Source: Apostichopus japonicus
Taxonomy: Eukaryota; Echinodermata; Holothuroidea; Aspidochirotida; Stichopodidae
Length of the DNA stretch: 64,000 nt
Direction: 5' to 3'
NCBI RefSeq assembly: GCF_037975245.1
Contig: NC_092569.1
Coordinates: 34,696,668-34,760,667, forward strand
Shown piece by piece: positions 33,561 through 44,600 of this stretch. Each line of letters starts with the position of its first letter. The first letter of the stretch is position 1. The notes beneath the pieces are model-generated. The model was given only the letters and a program-made list of their open reading frames with translations. It had not been told where the DNA came from and did no database searches. The position numbers and the translations under genes are program-made.

Positions 33561-36089
33561 CGGCAAGGAAAATTAACCAAGAAAATTAAATAGCTATCAT
33601 ATATGATATTGGTCCGGTTACTTTATGATACAGCACAATGTTTAGACTGCCTCTCAGAAGGCTTCTCTCTTAAGCTATATGCCCACTAAGCACAGAAATA
33701 GGTTTCTATTAACACATTCACTTCGAGTCAGTTATTGACATTTTTAGACAAAATTCCGTGAGTCCAACGGCACTGGAATGTCGTCTTTAATAAAAGGTCA
33801 CTGAGAGAGGAGATAAATCTGTATACCTACCCTCATATCCTATTATGTATTTTAAATGTCTTATGTATTCAATATAAACAAGACCGTAGACACAGGGACC
33901 ATGGGAACACGATCCTGACCACCCCCCCCCCCAACCCCGAAAGTTTCTAGCAAATGGTTAACAATGTTATATCACCCGAACGCAAATGTTTTTAATATAT
34001 AATGAAAATGATAGCATCATGCTTCACAACACCCTTACCGAGACAAAATTCTCTCAAAGGTGAGGGCACGCTCCCCCCATTAAGCCCCACCCCTCTCCTA
34101 AGATCCCTCCCTAGTACGGACGTCCACCTACAATTTGAATTGAATTTCGTAACAGGGTGTACAGACTGTAAATGTTCATGCAATTACATATCAGTGCAGG
34201 CGTTAAGTCAACCTTAGTAGTTATGCAGTAGTTCACGCACATCCTGTGAACCGTCTGAAATAGTACAGTATTAATTAATCGAAACTTGTTTGTCCAATGC
34301 CAACCATGCAAGGCATATAAAATGAACAAAATAAAATTGATACACTTCTCAACAATAGCGATGCATTCCACGTCAGTGCTAAATCTTTTAGCTAACCCTT
34401 TTCATTATTTCAGGGGAAAAAATACATTTTTATGTAAACCAGATGCGCTTTTCGTTGGAGGTAGAAATGAAACTGTTAATACAAGTCGACAGTTTGAAAT
34501 AAAAATGTCGTACGTTAAGTTTTTAGCATAATCAGTAGAAATTTGTGAGATAATATAGCCGAAATTTAAAAATAAGTCTTGATACAATACTTCAAAGCTT
34601 CGCAGTATTCCGCGTACTGCCGGGGTGACTATTGTTGCACGAAAAAAGAACCGGATATCCCATTGACGTTGCGCGAAAGAGAAACTATATATTGGATGTT
34701 GTGCCTGGTTTACTCACTCTTCGATATATTAATTTTCGTATTCCTTGACTTTGAATGCCAAAGCAAATTGAGACAAATAAAGATGGAAACACATTTGGCA
34801 ATTTCTGTGGGTGAAATTGCATCCCGTATTAAATCAATCATTGCATGTGAAAACAAAAAGAAACAAAATATTTCATAATCACAGAGTCGACACAATTTGC
34901 GCCAGTCTGGTCCTTCTCGAATTGAATCTACATTCCCCTTGAAAAAAGGAAGCATTTACGCCCCTGTACTTACATTAGAAACAACCATATCACACGGTGC
35001 ATATTCGTTTTGCTGGATTAGGAATGGAAGTTGCGCAGAAGAGTTCAGTCAAAAGGTTGGTTTAGAGACCCAATGATTAGAAGTCTCGTTGTAGGTTATT
35101 CAATATGCAAGGTGTCAGTGAACTTTCGGCTAATCAAATGATTTCTTCTCTGGAATTTGTTTGGCCATGATAAAAATCTGTTCAGGTGATGCAGAATTTA
35201 TTCAGCAGGTGGTTCAAGTCCACCAACAGATAACATTAAGCCACTCACTTTCCAAGAAGAATATCAAACTTTTGAGCACTTAATGTTACTTGATATAGAA
35301 CAAAAGGCTAATCCTATGATAGAAATTTTGTATGACAATTGGCAAAGCGATCAATGTGTAAATTAGTAAAGACATCATTATTGACGCCCCTTCGTAATTG
35401 ACGCATCTTCAAATTTTGCTAGCAACGATTCAGCAGGCAGCAAAGCAGAGTTACATATTTCATGAGTTTGAATCCACTTCAGGTATATGCTCATCAAATT
35501 GTGTTTTTAAAAAAAAAAAATCTTTTGACATCCTCTCCCAAGTTTTGCACGTATTTTTGGCATTTAAAAATCTTACTTCCTACAAATAACCAAAATTACC
35601 TAAACATGAAACCACTACTCTCAGGGACCTGGTCTGTCTGAGTTGAGAGGCTCAATATCGGGGTATAAAATACTTGACACGGCAGACATTTTGTGGTCAA
35701 ATTCTGCTCACTATACACTTGAAGGGGCAATGCCAGTACAAAAAGATCTCTTAATGTACAGTTTGCTTGTTACAACAATGTGACAGTATATGTGTACAAT
35801 TGGTAAACATTTCATAATTTTTCAACAACACATACATTAACACTTAAATGAGACAGTGCCCCCCCCCCCTTTGTAAATAAAGAATAGGAGCTGGCGTTGT
35901 TAAAGCTCATTACCAGCTTTGTATGGTTAAAACACAAACAAACCCACTGGTGGGATTATGGGGGTTGGGAGAGGGGCAGATGATGTCTCCTTCCACATTT
36001 TCCCAGAACTTGAGCAAATTTTCAAATACACAACTAGAAACCCAAATTTCTCAAGAGGGGTGGGGGCACCCCCTTGTTCCCTCTCTCAG

Positions 36090-36425
36090 GTTTGCCTCAA
36101 AACTAGTACTTGGTGTGACCTGTTTTTTTCTTAAACTAAGTATTTTTTTGTGTTGTCCTTTTTTCTAGGAATACATGTGCTGGCTCTAAAAGAGTCTACC
36201 TCTTTTTAGCACTGTGGGTGAAATAGACAGTTTAATAGCTATTTTTGGTTAAATAGGAATATTCTTGGTGATAGATGTTTAATTTAAAATGTGCCTATGG
36301 ACACCGAAATCCATTTATATGTTAAGTAATGTGTCTGGTAATTTATTTATTAAACATTAATTGACAGCTGGTAGGTCACTGGACCCCAGATACCAGGGAG
36401 TGAAGGGCATAGGGTTGGAGGGGGA
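36090..36425 (+). repeat. Dispersed repeat, copy 1 (left part)
   Basis: Matches the reverse complement of about 49,770-50,090. Shared pieces are TCTAGGAATACATGT, AATAGACAGTTTAATAGC, GGAATATTCTTGGTGAT, TTGACAGCTG and AGATACCAGGGAGTGAAG. Similarity resumes near 37,130 after about 700 bp of extra DNA. Confidence 0.7.
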
Positions 36426-37129
36426 AGTTGAGACCAAGTCTAAATGTTTGTGTTTGATTGGTTTAAGGTGGTCATGTGTGAGCTGCCTTGAACAATTATT
36501 ATAGAATGTATTCTTATTATTATGGGATGTATTCTTCTTCTTCTTATTATTATGGGATGTATTTTAGGAATTATGGGATGGAATGAATAGGGTATGATGG
36601 TAGGGGGACAAAGTTAAGAATAGTTACTGAAGCTGAGTTGCTTATAGGTAGAGTAGAAGAGAGGAAGGATTAAGTTTGAGATGGTTGGGCACGAGATCAT
36701 AATTATTTTCTAAGACTAACTTCACCAGTATTAGAATAGAGGACTAGTATAAAATTAATTTAAAGTTAAGTGGCCACTTGAAGCGTTTTTATAGATGTTT
36801 TGTGAATACCTGGAGCTTGTTCTTTAAATAGATATTTTATTTTAGTAAACACCTGGAACTGTTTTACGTGGAGATTTGATATTCAATAAAAGTTTATCAC
36901 CCGAAGTTGTAGCCATGGAAGAGGACCTACATTTCATCCTGTTCTAATATCTGGCAACCATACTATTTGTTGTGCTAATTTTCTGTTGTGATGGAACTAT
37001 AAATCCCCTTTTTAATTCTACGTCCTTGTTTGGCACCGAACGTGAAGCCCTGCGACGACCCAACCCCAGTGATGAATAGCCCCTTCTAGAGACCGAGACG
37101 CCCCAAGGGGTTATTTTTCCCCGAGTAGC
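36426..37129 (+). mobile_element. Extra DNA inside the dispersed repeat; possible LTR remnant
   Basis: About 700 bp absent from the 50-kb copy. Contains a triplicated ATTATGGGATGTATT motif near 36,480-36,560, CAATAAAAG at 36,885 and TGGCACCGAACGTGAAG at about 37,030, which resembles a retroelement primer-binding site. No paired LTR or coding region was seen, so the class is uncertain. Confidence 0.25.
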
Positions 37130-37260
37130 GAGCAACCCAGAGAGCCACCCTACTCCAGAGACGTCCTCAACTAAGGGGACCGCCCTCGAGGTTTCCTAAT
37201 AAGACAACTTCATTTTCAATTACATTAGGTCTACTCGCGCCGCGATTTTTTTTTTATTTC
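37130..37260 (+). repeat. Dispersed repeat, copy 1 (right part)
   Basis: Aligns with the reverse complement of about 49,620-49,745: GAGCAA, CCTAC.CCAG.GAC.TCC.CAAC and CGCGCCGCGATT. Confidence 0.5.
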
Positions 37261-39256
37261 GTTGGGACCGATAAGTATTTTATTTTCCAGTGGAGTCGTT
37301 ATAAGATGTAAGAGCTCCAAAATATGTAAGTTTACACCCCTGAATATAATTTTACATTTTACTTTAGGTTAAAGTAACCCCTTTGAGTTGAATGCAACGT
37401 CCATGTGCATAGTAACATTTCTATTTCAAACCAAGTTGTATCGTCCAGAATAAAGGATACAAAAGTATTGATGTGGTTAATGATTGCTACAGTAAAAATT
37501 ACATGGTATATGAAGCTGGTAACACAAATTTACGATAGTAATATAAAACTAATCAAACATCGCGATAACTAATAACTGCATTATAATTAGTTTGATACTC
37601 CGAGCTTAGAGGGTCTATCAACAAATTATGTATGTATAGTTTTAATTAAATGTCACTCAATTTGTCAAAAATCAAGTCTTTGGATTGCTTAACAAAATGG
37701 GGTATAGTATCATTCTTTCAGAAACTTAGGCGATGTTAAGAATACATTTGGCAAACCTTTCTTTTTTAACCGAGTTTTATCGTCCAGAGCAAGGATTAAT
37801 TACAATGATAAAGGCGGTTAATTATTGCTACGGTAAATATTCCATAATTTACGAAGCTGGTAACAAAGATTTCCATCTTCATGAAAAAAAGTAATCAAAT
37901 ATCACGAAAACTAAAACGGCATTAGGCCTAATTAGAGATTAGACCGGCTATTATGAAGAATAATATACCAAGGTTACAATACTGGTTGTGGGGAGGCTGA
38001 CAAATATTTGGAAGCTTAGAGCAGATAAAGGCAAAATAATGAGTGTTCTTCTTCAATCATGGGTTATGGGATCAAATGGATTATGTCTTTCTTTTCCGTA
38101 ATGGATGAATTTAGGCAGAATTTCAACAATAAAACAAGTTTTCAAAACCCTAATAACTCGAAGAAAAACATGTTTTGTGTTTTTAATATCATGTAAATAG
38201 TACCTTCAGATGAAATTCAGAAATTGCTAATGTATTTTAAACATGATGTCATTTGAGGTTAGAAACTTCTTAAGTTTAATCTTGCATCTGAGTAAATTGA
38301 ACTAATGTATTAGATACTACAGTCTTGTAATTGTTATTGATGAACTTCGGTTAAGTCCTGTTTAAGGTTCTTGGTAAAGTCTTACAATAATAACAACAAA
38401 GCTGGGCTAATAATTTAATTATGCAAGTTACGAACATCCGATTAAAAATGATAATGTTATGTAACAGTTACAGACCTAAAGTGTTCTAGCGGTGAGGGGA
38501 TGGTTGGGGGGAGGGGTGAAAACCATTAATGAAATAATAGAGATTTGTGACATTGACCATCAAATTACATTCGTTACTCATTTTATTTTAATAATGTAAT
38601 TATAAATAGTGTAGCAATCATTACTCAATGTAATTAGTCAGTTAGATGACGTTATTAATTTATGACTTCCATGAACAGATCAATGCCCAGTGTCTATAGA
38701 ACAATCGGATCATTTGCTTAATTGGTTTAAATTGTCTCCAATTATCTATACAACTGACTATTGACTCAATTTGGAAATCTCTATGGAAAACGTTTATTCA
38801 TTGAAACCAACGGCAGCAATCAATAATTTTCCTAGATATTTAGATGGTGATATGTGTTACTTCTTCAATGTTTGCTTATAGCTTAGGTGCATGGTTACAG
38901 TTACAACGATCGGCAATAACAAGTCCGCCATCAACAGATACATAAACAACAAGTCGGTACTTTTAAGAAAAGTCCACCTCAACCCAAGTCCCCTTACATC
39001 GAAACTACAACAGTGTGTGGTTTTGGTTTAACTCCACAATAGAACACAACGCCGCAGATTAAGAAATAGGTCATGTTGCCATATAGTTGGAAATAGAGGG
39101 CGGATTCACAATATCTGTATAACCACTAAGAAGAGACCATTAAAGATTACTAAAGCGAGGAAGAGATTGCAATCGAATACATGTATGTCCGTGTAAGCTT
39201 ATCTTTGGGTGTCATTTATTTCGATTGTGCTAAAGCATTGCGAAATAAACAGGCAG

Positions 39257-39258
<2 letters not shown>
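37261..39258. other. No recognised feature
   Basis: AT-rich DNA with no ORF, RNA gene or repeat that I can name. Two segments (about 37,430-37,560 and 37,765-37,920) look like diverged copies of each other: both have CGTCCAGA, AAGGATTA or AAGGATAC, GGTTAAT.ATTGCTAC and GAAGCTGGTAACA. Confidence 0.5.

Positions 39259-39318
<60 letters not shown>
39259..39318. repeat. AT dinucleotide microsatellite
   Basis: Run of about 60 bp of AT. ORFs through it code only Tyr-Ile dipeptides. Confidence 0.97.
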
Positions 39319-39326
<8 letters not shown>

Positions 39327-39344
39327 ACTCTCACTCGACCTGGA

Positions 39345-39570
39345 TTACGTGGACATTCGTTAGTATCCCACCGCGCTATGTGGACACTAACCGATTATGT
39401 GGACATTCGATGTCCACGTAACGCAGTTGCTCTAAACAGGCTCTACCCCCCACAAAACATATGCTCCTAGTGAAATTACGAACTTTTATTTTTGTCCACG
39501 TAATCGGTTGAAAGTGATTTTAATCATTCCAAAATTCGCATAGCGCCCTCAAAAATCTGTCCACATAATC
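39345..39570. repeat. Cluster of GTGGACA motifs in both orientations
   Basis: ACGTGGACATTCG at 39,347, TATGTGGACACTAACCG at 39,377, TTATGTGGACATTCG at 39,395, then inverted TGTCCACGTAA at 39,411, GTCCACGTAATCGGTT at 39,494 and GTCCACATAATC at 39,559. AACCGATTATGTGGAC and GTCCACGTAATCGGTT form a 16-bp inverted pair with one mismatch. Confidence 0.75.
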
Positions 39571-39619
39571 TTGTACAGCAGCTTAACATCTAAATGAGCG
39601 TGAGCAAGCACCGTCGCTG

Positions 39620-39835
39620 TACAGTATCTGAATGAGAAAGCCGACGCCTTCAAGTTTGCTAATGACCTTACTCTTCACCTTTACGTAATACAGTCTACGG
39701 CCGAAGTTTACTCAACTTTAAACAAGGTTAGTACAATTGTTTAAATGGTCTAACTCGAACGATAGGGTGTCGGATTACACTATCGTTAAGTTCATGCTGG
39801 ATATTATTATAGGTACGGTCCTAAAAGAGTACCGG
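39620..39835 (+). mobile_element. LINE reverse transcriptase relic (catalytic region)
   Basis: Reads KADAFKFANDLTLHLYV, TAEVYSTLNKVS and, after a one-base shift, FKWSNSNDRVSDYTIVKFML. This matches the non-LTR reverse transcriptase segment around the catalytic F/Y-A-D-D box and the following W....N.M.LN..K region. The active-site AND replaces ADD and the frame is broken, so it is inactive. Confidence 0.62.
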
Positions 39836-39839
39836 AATT

Positions 39840-41680
39840 AATTCTGCAGTTGGCATAGAGGCCTACGAAGAAGTTTTCATAACGTAGAGCCTAACTTAAT
39901 ATGAGTTATACTGTAGTTACATCGGCTAGTAATGATAATATTAACGTTAACGTTAGGCTATACTACGGCTAACTTAATTACTCTGTTGGTGTGTTGGCTT
40001 AGGCTACACTAGTTGTAAATTACGGTACGCTGACCTTAAAAAAGGTTAGGCCTACATGCATGCATACTGGCGAGAAAAAAGTCAGTTTGGTTGTTTTCGT
40101 AGCTTAAAGTGGTAGTTATCTTTCGAAAGGAAACACTGCAGCCTTCCATGTGAATGCGTTTTGTTTACTTTAGTTTGAGGAATGACAGTCCTAATAAATG
40201 TAGACTATAGACTGTGTCATGTAAACAATGTGCTAATAAATGCACTGTTTGCCCCAAGGACTTAATGTTGTTGAGCCTACATGCACAAACAAGCCCTAAC
40301 CACCCTCATGTTTCAAAAAAGTTTTACTAGTTGGGTAAATGTTGAACATTCACTGAGATTATGTTACTATCTTTTTAAGTGGGCCTATCCTTACTCCCGG
40401 CCCTAGGCTACCCAAGTAGTCATTATTCATGGACAGCTTCTCAGAGTGGCAAATAGATGCCCGAAAGCTGTCATAGTTTTGATGATGGTCTTGGTACGGT
40501 GCAAAATCATGCATAGGCTACTCCATATTAGTTTGGCCACTTGCTGTACCCTATAAGACTTACTAGGCCCAAACCAACAACTGTTCATCTATAGATAATA
40601 AAACAGATAACGTAGGCTACTCTTGTATGGTTTTGATTTTCTAGCCGTCCCAGATGACCAGGGTTCATTTTAGATTTTTCAATTTGCTTAGCAGTATTGC
40701 TAATCAAAATCCTGAATTGATTAGCAGTTTGGTAAAAATGGTTAGCAATTTTTTTTTCTGTGCACGTGCGCTGCACGACAAAGATAATGTCATAACTGTA
40801 TCCCTGGCACTGGGGGCGGGGGTCTCCCTCTTTGGAAATATTGACTCTCAACTCTCAGAAGAAAGTTTCAAACATATCTTTCCACTTTTAGAGGGAATGC
40901 AATTATGCAAGCATTCACAATGTGGTATATTGTGCAGTAACGTTGATATATCGAATTTCGCCGTTGGCCCCATAAATACTGTAGTTACACAAATATCAAA
41001 AATCGTGATGAATTTAAATTTTATTGTAGGATGTTCACGATATTGATTAAAATACGTCAAAAGTGCGCGAAATCATGTATATCCATGGTACGATCACACT
41101 AGGTTGCCGCCTAGCTTACCAGTTACAATAGTTTGCAGTTTTGATGTCAATAAAAAAGTGGAAGCATATCCCAAGTAAATATTCCGAAGCTAGCTACCGA
41201 TAGCAGCAACTCGCTTATTATCCACTGCTATTGTCCACCACTAGTATTGCTTATTGGCGGCTGCTATTGTCCGCCGTTATTGGTAGCCAACTTCAGCTTG
41301 ATGCAGACTAAGCCCGCACCGGTGGATCGGAGTACGAGTGCGAAAGTAACGTTATATTATTATTATTATTATTGCGTAGGTCAGATCAGGCATAGGCCTA
41401 GGCCAAGTAAATTATTTGAATCAAATGCGAAAACAAAACTCCAAAAATGTCAGATAAAATAGTAAATATGAGTGTAACATTTCGTGCCAATGAATCATGC
41501 TCTGTGTGATAGTAATGTATGTGGTTATTTGGGACTTTAGGCTGCTATACTCTAGGTGTGTGTAGTCTAGGGGCCTACCTTGGGTTGTGTAGCAGTTGCG
41601 CGATACAAAGTATCATCTTGCATCGCAAATGTAAATAATCGCATCGCAAAGTGTGATGCGATACCGCTTAAAATGAACCC
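39840..41680. other. No supported gene
   Basis: Contains an open frame of 130 codons at 40,654-41,046 (+) with no recognisable domain, a TTA microsatellite and a doubled CTGCTATTGTCC.CC segment near 41,226-41,282. Nothing else recognised. Confidence 0.5.
41353..41374. repeat. TTA trinucleotide microsatellite
   Basis: Short ATT/TTA run of about seven units. Confidence 0.9.
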
Positions 41681-41689
41681 TGCAGATGA

Positions 41690-44600
41690 CTGTATAAATC
41701 CTACACTGTTAATATCTCCTTTTCCAGTCTCTAGGGACAATAGTTTTGTGAGTGAATCAATTGAACTTTATTTCAAGCCATGTTCGTAGCACTCTTGACT
41801 TGTACTCCTAACATTGTACTCTTGTACAGTTTCAGATTGTGTGGACAATGCTTAATGCTTACTGTGCACTCTATTTTCTACTTTTAGAAATTAATCATTA
41901 CATTCAGTTATTGCCAGGAACTGCAGAATATTGATATAGGTTAAAGCACAATTAATCTTAGGATTTTGTCTCAAAAATACCCACTGCAACTGTTGCTAAA
42001 GTACACACATGTTTGGACTGTGTAGAATATAGAACCTGTACATTTTCCTAAATATTATAGATTTTCTAGTGCTTTCAAATCTGGCATAGTAACTCCACAT
42101 TTCTTACTGTACCTTCTTCATTGTTCACATGTTTGGATATTGTGGACAATATAACCTATTCATTCTATATTGCAGATGAATATCATATTATAATAAAAAA
42201 AGGTGATTCTATTTTCCATTTACCAGCTGTATCAAGGCAATGTAGTTAATGACTTTATATATGCTTTTTCAACAGGCAATGGAAAGGGCTCTTGAAGTGT
42301 TCCAACCATTCCTTTTCCTGAAGATGGACGTTAATATCACTGGTAGGTTAACTGAGGACAATGACTTTAAGTTAATTGTGTATTAAGCAGATTAGAAGAT
42401 TAATGACTGCTTTAGTTACGATTGTCGTTGTGTAAGTTACCTGATCTGAATCAGCCTTAACCTTCAACATTAATATCTCATTTTCCAGTCTTTGTGGAAA
42501 ATAGTTTTGTAAGTGAATCAATTGAACTTAGGTTCAAGCACACTCAAGCCATGTTTGTAGTCACTTGTACTCCTAACATTGTACTCTTGTACAGTTTCAG
42601 ATTGTGTGGACAATGCTTAATGTGTACTTTACCTTGTAACTGGCCTAAAAACAAAATAGGCATAAACAAAAAAATTTAAATACTGTGACTCCTCTTTCAT
42701 TCTTTGCAGACAATATTTGTCCAAATGAATCAATTGAACTTAAGTTCCAGCACAATCAGACCATGTTAGCATTTACTTGAGCTCCTAACATTGTACTCTT
42801 ATACAGTTTCAGATTGTGTGGACAATGCTTAATGTGTACTTTACCTTGTAACTGGCCTAAAAACAAAATAGGCATAAACAAAAAAAATTAAATACTGTGA
42901 CTCCTCTTTCAGTCTTTGCAGACAATATTTGTCCATATGAATCAATTGAACTTAAGTTCAAGCACAATCAGACCATGTTAGCATTTACTTGAGCTCCTAA
43001 CATTGTACTCTTATACAGTTTCAGATTGTGTGGACAATGCTTAATGTGTACTTTACCTTGTAACTGGCCTAAAAACAAAATAGGCATAAACAAAAAAAAT
43101 TAAATACTGTGACTCCTCTTTCAGTCTTTGCAGACAATATTTGTCCATATGAATCAATTGAACTTAAGTTCAAGCACAATCAAGCCATGTTAGCATTTAC
43201 TTGAGCTCCTAACATTGTACTCTTATACAGTTTCAGACTGTGTGGACAATGCTTACTGTGCACTCTATTTTGTACTTTTAGAAATTAATCCAGTTGTTAC
43301 ATTCAGTTATTGCCAGGAACTGCAGAACATGATATGGGTTAAAGCACAATTAATCTTATGTTTTTGTCTCAAAAATGCCCACTGCAACTGTTGCTAAAGT
43401 ACACACATGTTTGGACTGTGTAGAATATAGAACCTGTACATTTTCCTAAATATTATAGATTTTCTAGTGCTTTCAAATCTGGCATAGTAACTCCACATTT
43501 CTAACTGTACCTTCTTCATTGCACATATGTTTGGATATTGTGGACAATATAACCTATTCATTTTATATTGCAGATGAATATCAATTATTAAATATCATAT
43601 TATAACAAAAAAAGGTGATTCTATTTTCCATTAACCAGCTGTATCAAGGCAATGTAGTTAATGACTTTATATATGCTTTTTCAACAGGCAATGGAAAGGG
43701 CTCTTGAAGTGTTCCAACCATTCCTTTTCCTGAAGATGGACATTAATATCACTGGTAGGTTAACTGAGGGCAATGACTTTAAGTTAATGTGTATTAAACA
43801 GATTAGAAGATTAAAGACTGCTTCAGTTACGATTGTCCTTGTGTAAGTTACCCGATATGAATCAGCCTTAAACTTCAACATTAATATCTCCTTTTCTAGT
43901 CTCTGGGGACAATAGTTTTGTAAGTGAATCAATTGAACTTAGGTTCAAGTACACTCAAGCCATGTTTGTAGTTACTTGTACTCCTAACATTGTAATCTTG
44001 TACAGTTTCAGATTGTGTGGACGATGCTTAATGTGTATTTTACCTTGTAACTGGCCTAAACAAAATAAGCATAAAAAAAAAAAATTAAATACTGTGACTC
44101 CTCTTTCAGTGTATGCAGACAATATTTGTCCATATGAATCAATTGAACTTAAGTTCCAGCACAATCAAGCCATGTTAGCATTTACTTGAGCTCCTAACAT
44201 TGTACTCTTATACAGTTTCAGACTGTGTGGACAATGCTTACTGTGCACTCTATTTTGTACTTTTAGAAATTAATCCAGTTGTTACATTCAGTTATTGCCA
44301 GGAACTGCAGAACATGATATGGGTTAAAGCACAATTAATCTTATGTTTTTGTCTCAAAAATGCCCACTGCAACTGTTGCTAAAGTACACACATGTTTGGA
44401 CTGTGTAGAATATAGAACCTGTACATTTTCCTAAATATTATAGATTTTCTAGTGCTTTCAAATCTGGCATAGTAACTCCACATTTCTTACTGTACCTTCT
44501 TCATTGTTCACATGTTTGGATATTGTGGACAATATAACCTATTCATTCTATATTGCAGATGAATATCATATTATAATAAAAAAAGGTGATTCTATTTTCC

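Larger units (their letters stand above)
17170..34882 (-). repeat. Segmental duplication, copy 2 (gene B block)
   Basis: Matches copy 1. The main differences are the EGF exon array, a long TA microsatellite at 26,623 and a segment of about 590 bp at 26,898-27,485 absent from copy 1. The true left boundary is probably near 14.0 kb, because copy 1 is cut off by the window edge. Confidence 0.86.
32161..36080. other. Upstream region of gene B and adjoining DNA
   Basis: 32,161-34,882 is shared with the upstream flank of gene A. 34,883-36,080 is unique here and shows no recognised gene. An ORF at 34,579-34,878 (+) has no known similarity that I can see. Confidence 0.5.

Noticed and set aside
35200-35226. 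tRNA T-arm look-alike (GGTGGTTCAAGTCCACC)
   Set aside because: The five-base stem and seven-base loop are good, but no acceptor stem, anticodon arm or A box lies upstream. At most a tRNA-derived SINE remnant.
39181-39421. Open frames rich in Tyr-Ile
   Set aside because: Produced by the AT microsatellite.
40654-41046. 130-codon plus-strand open frame
   Set aside because: No recognisable domain, no splice or start context that stands out, and an overlapping ORF on the other strand. Left unannotated as a gene.
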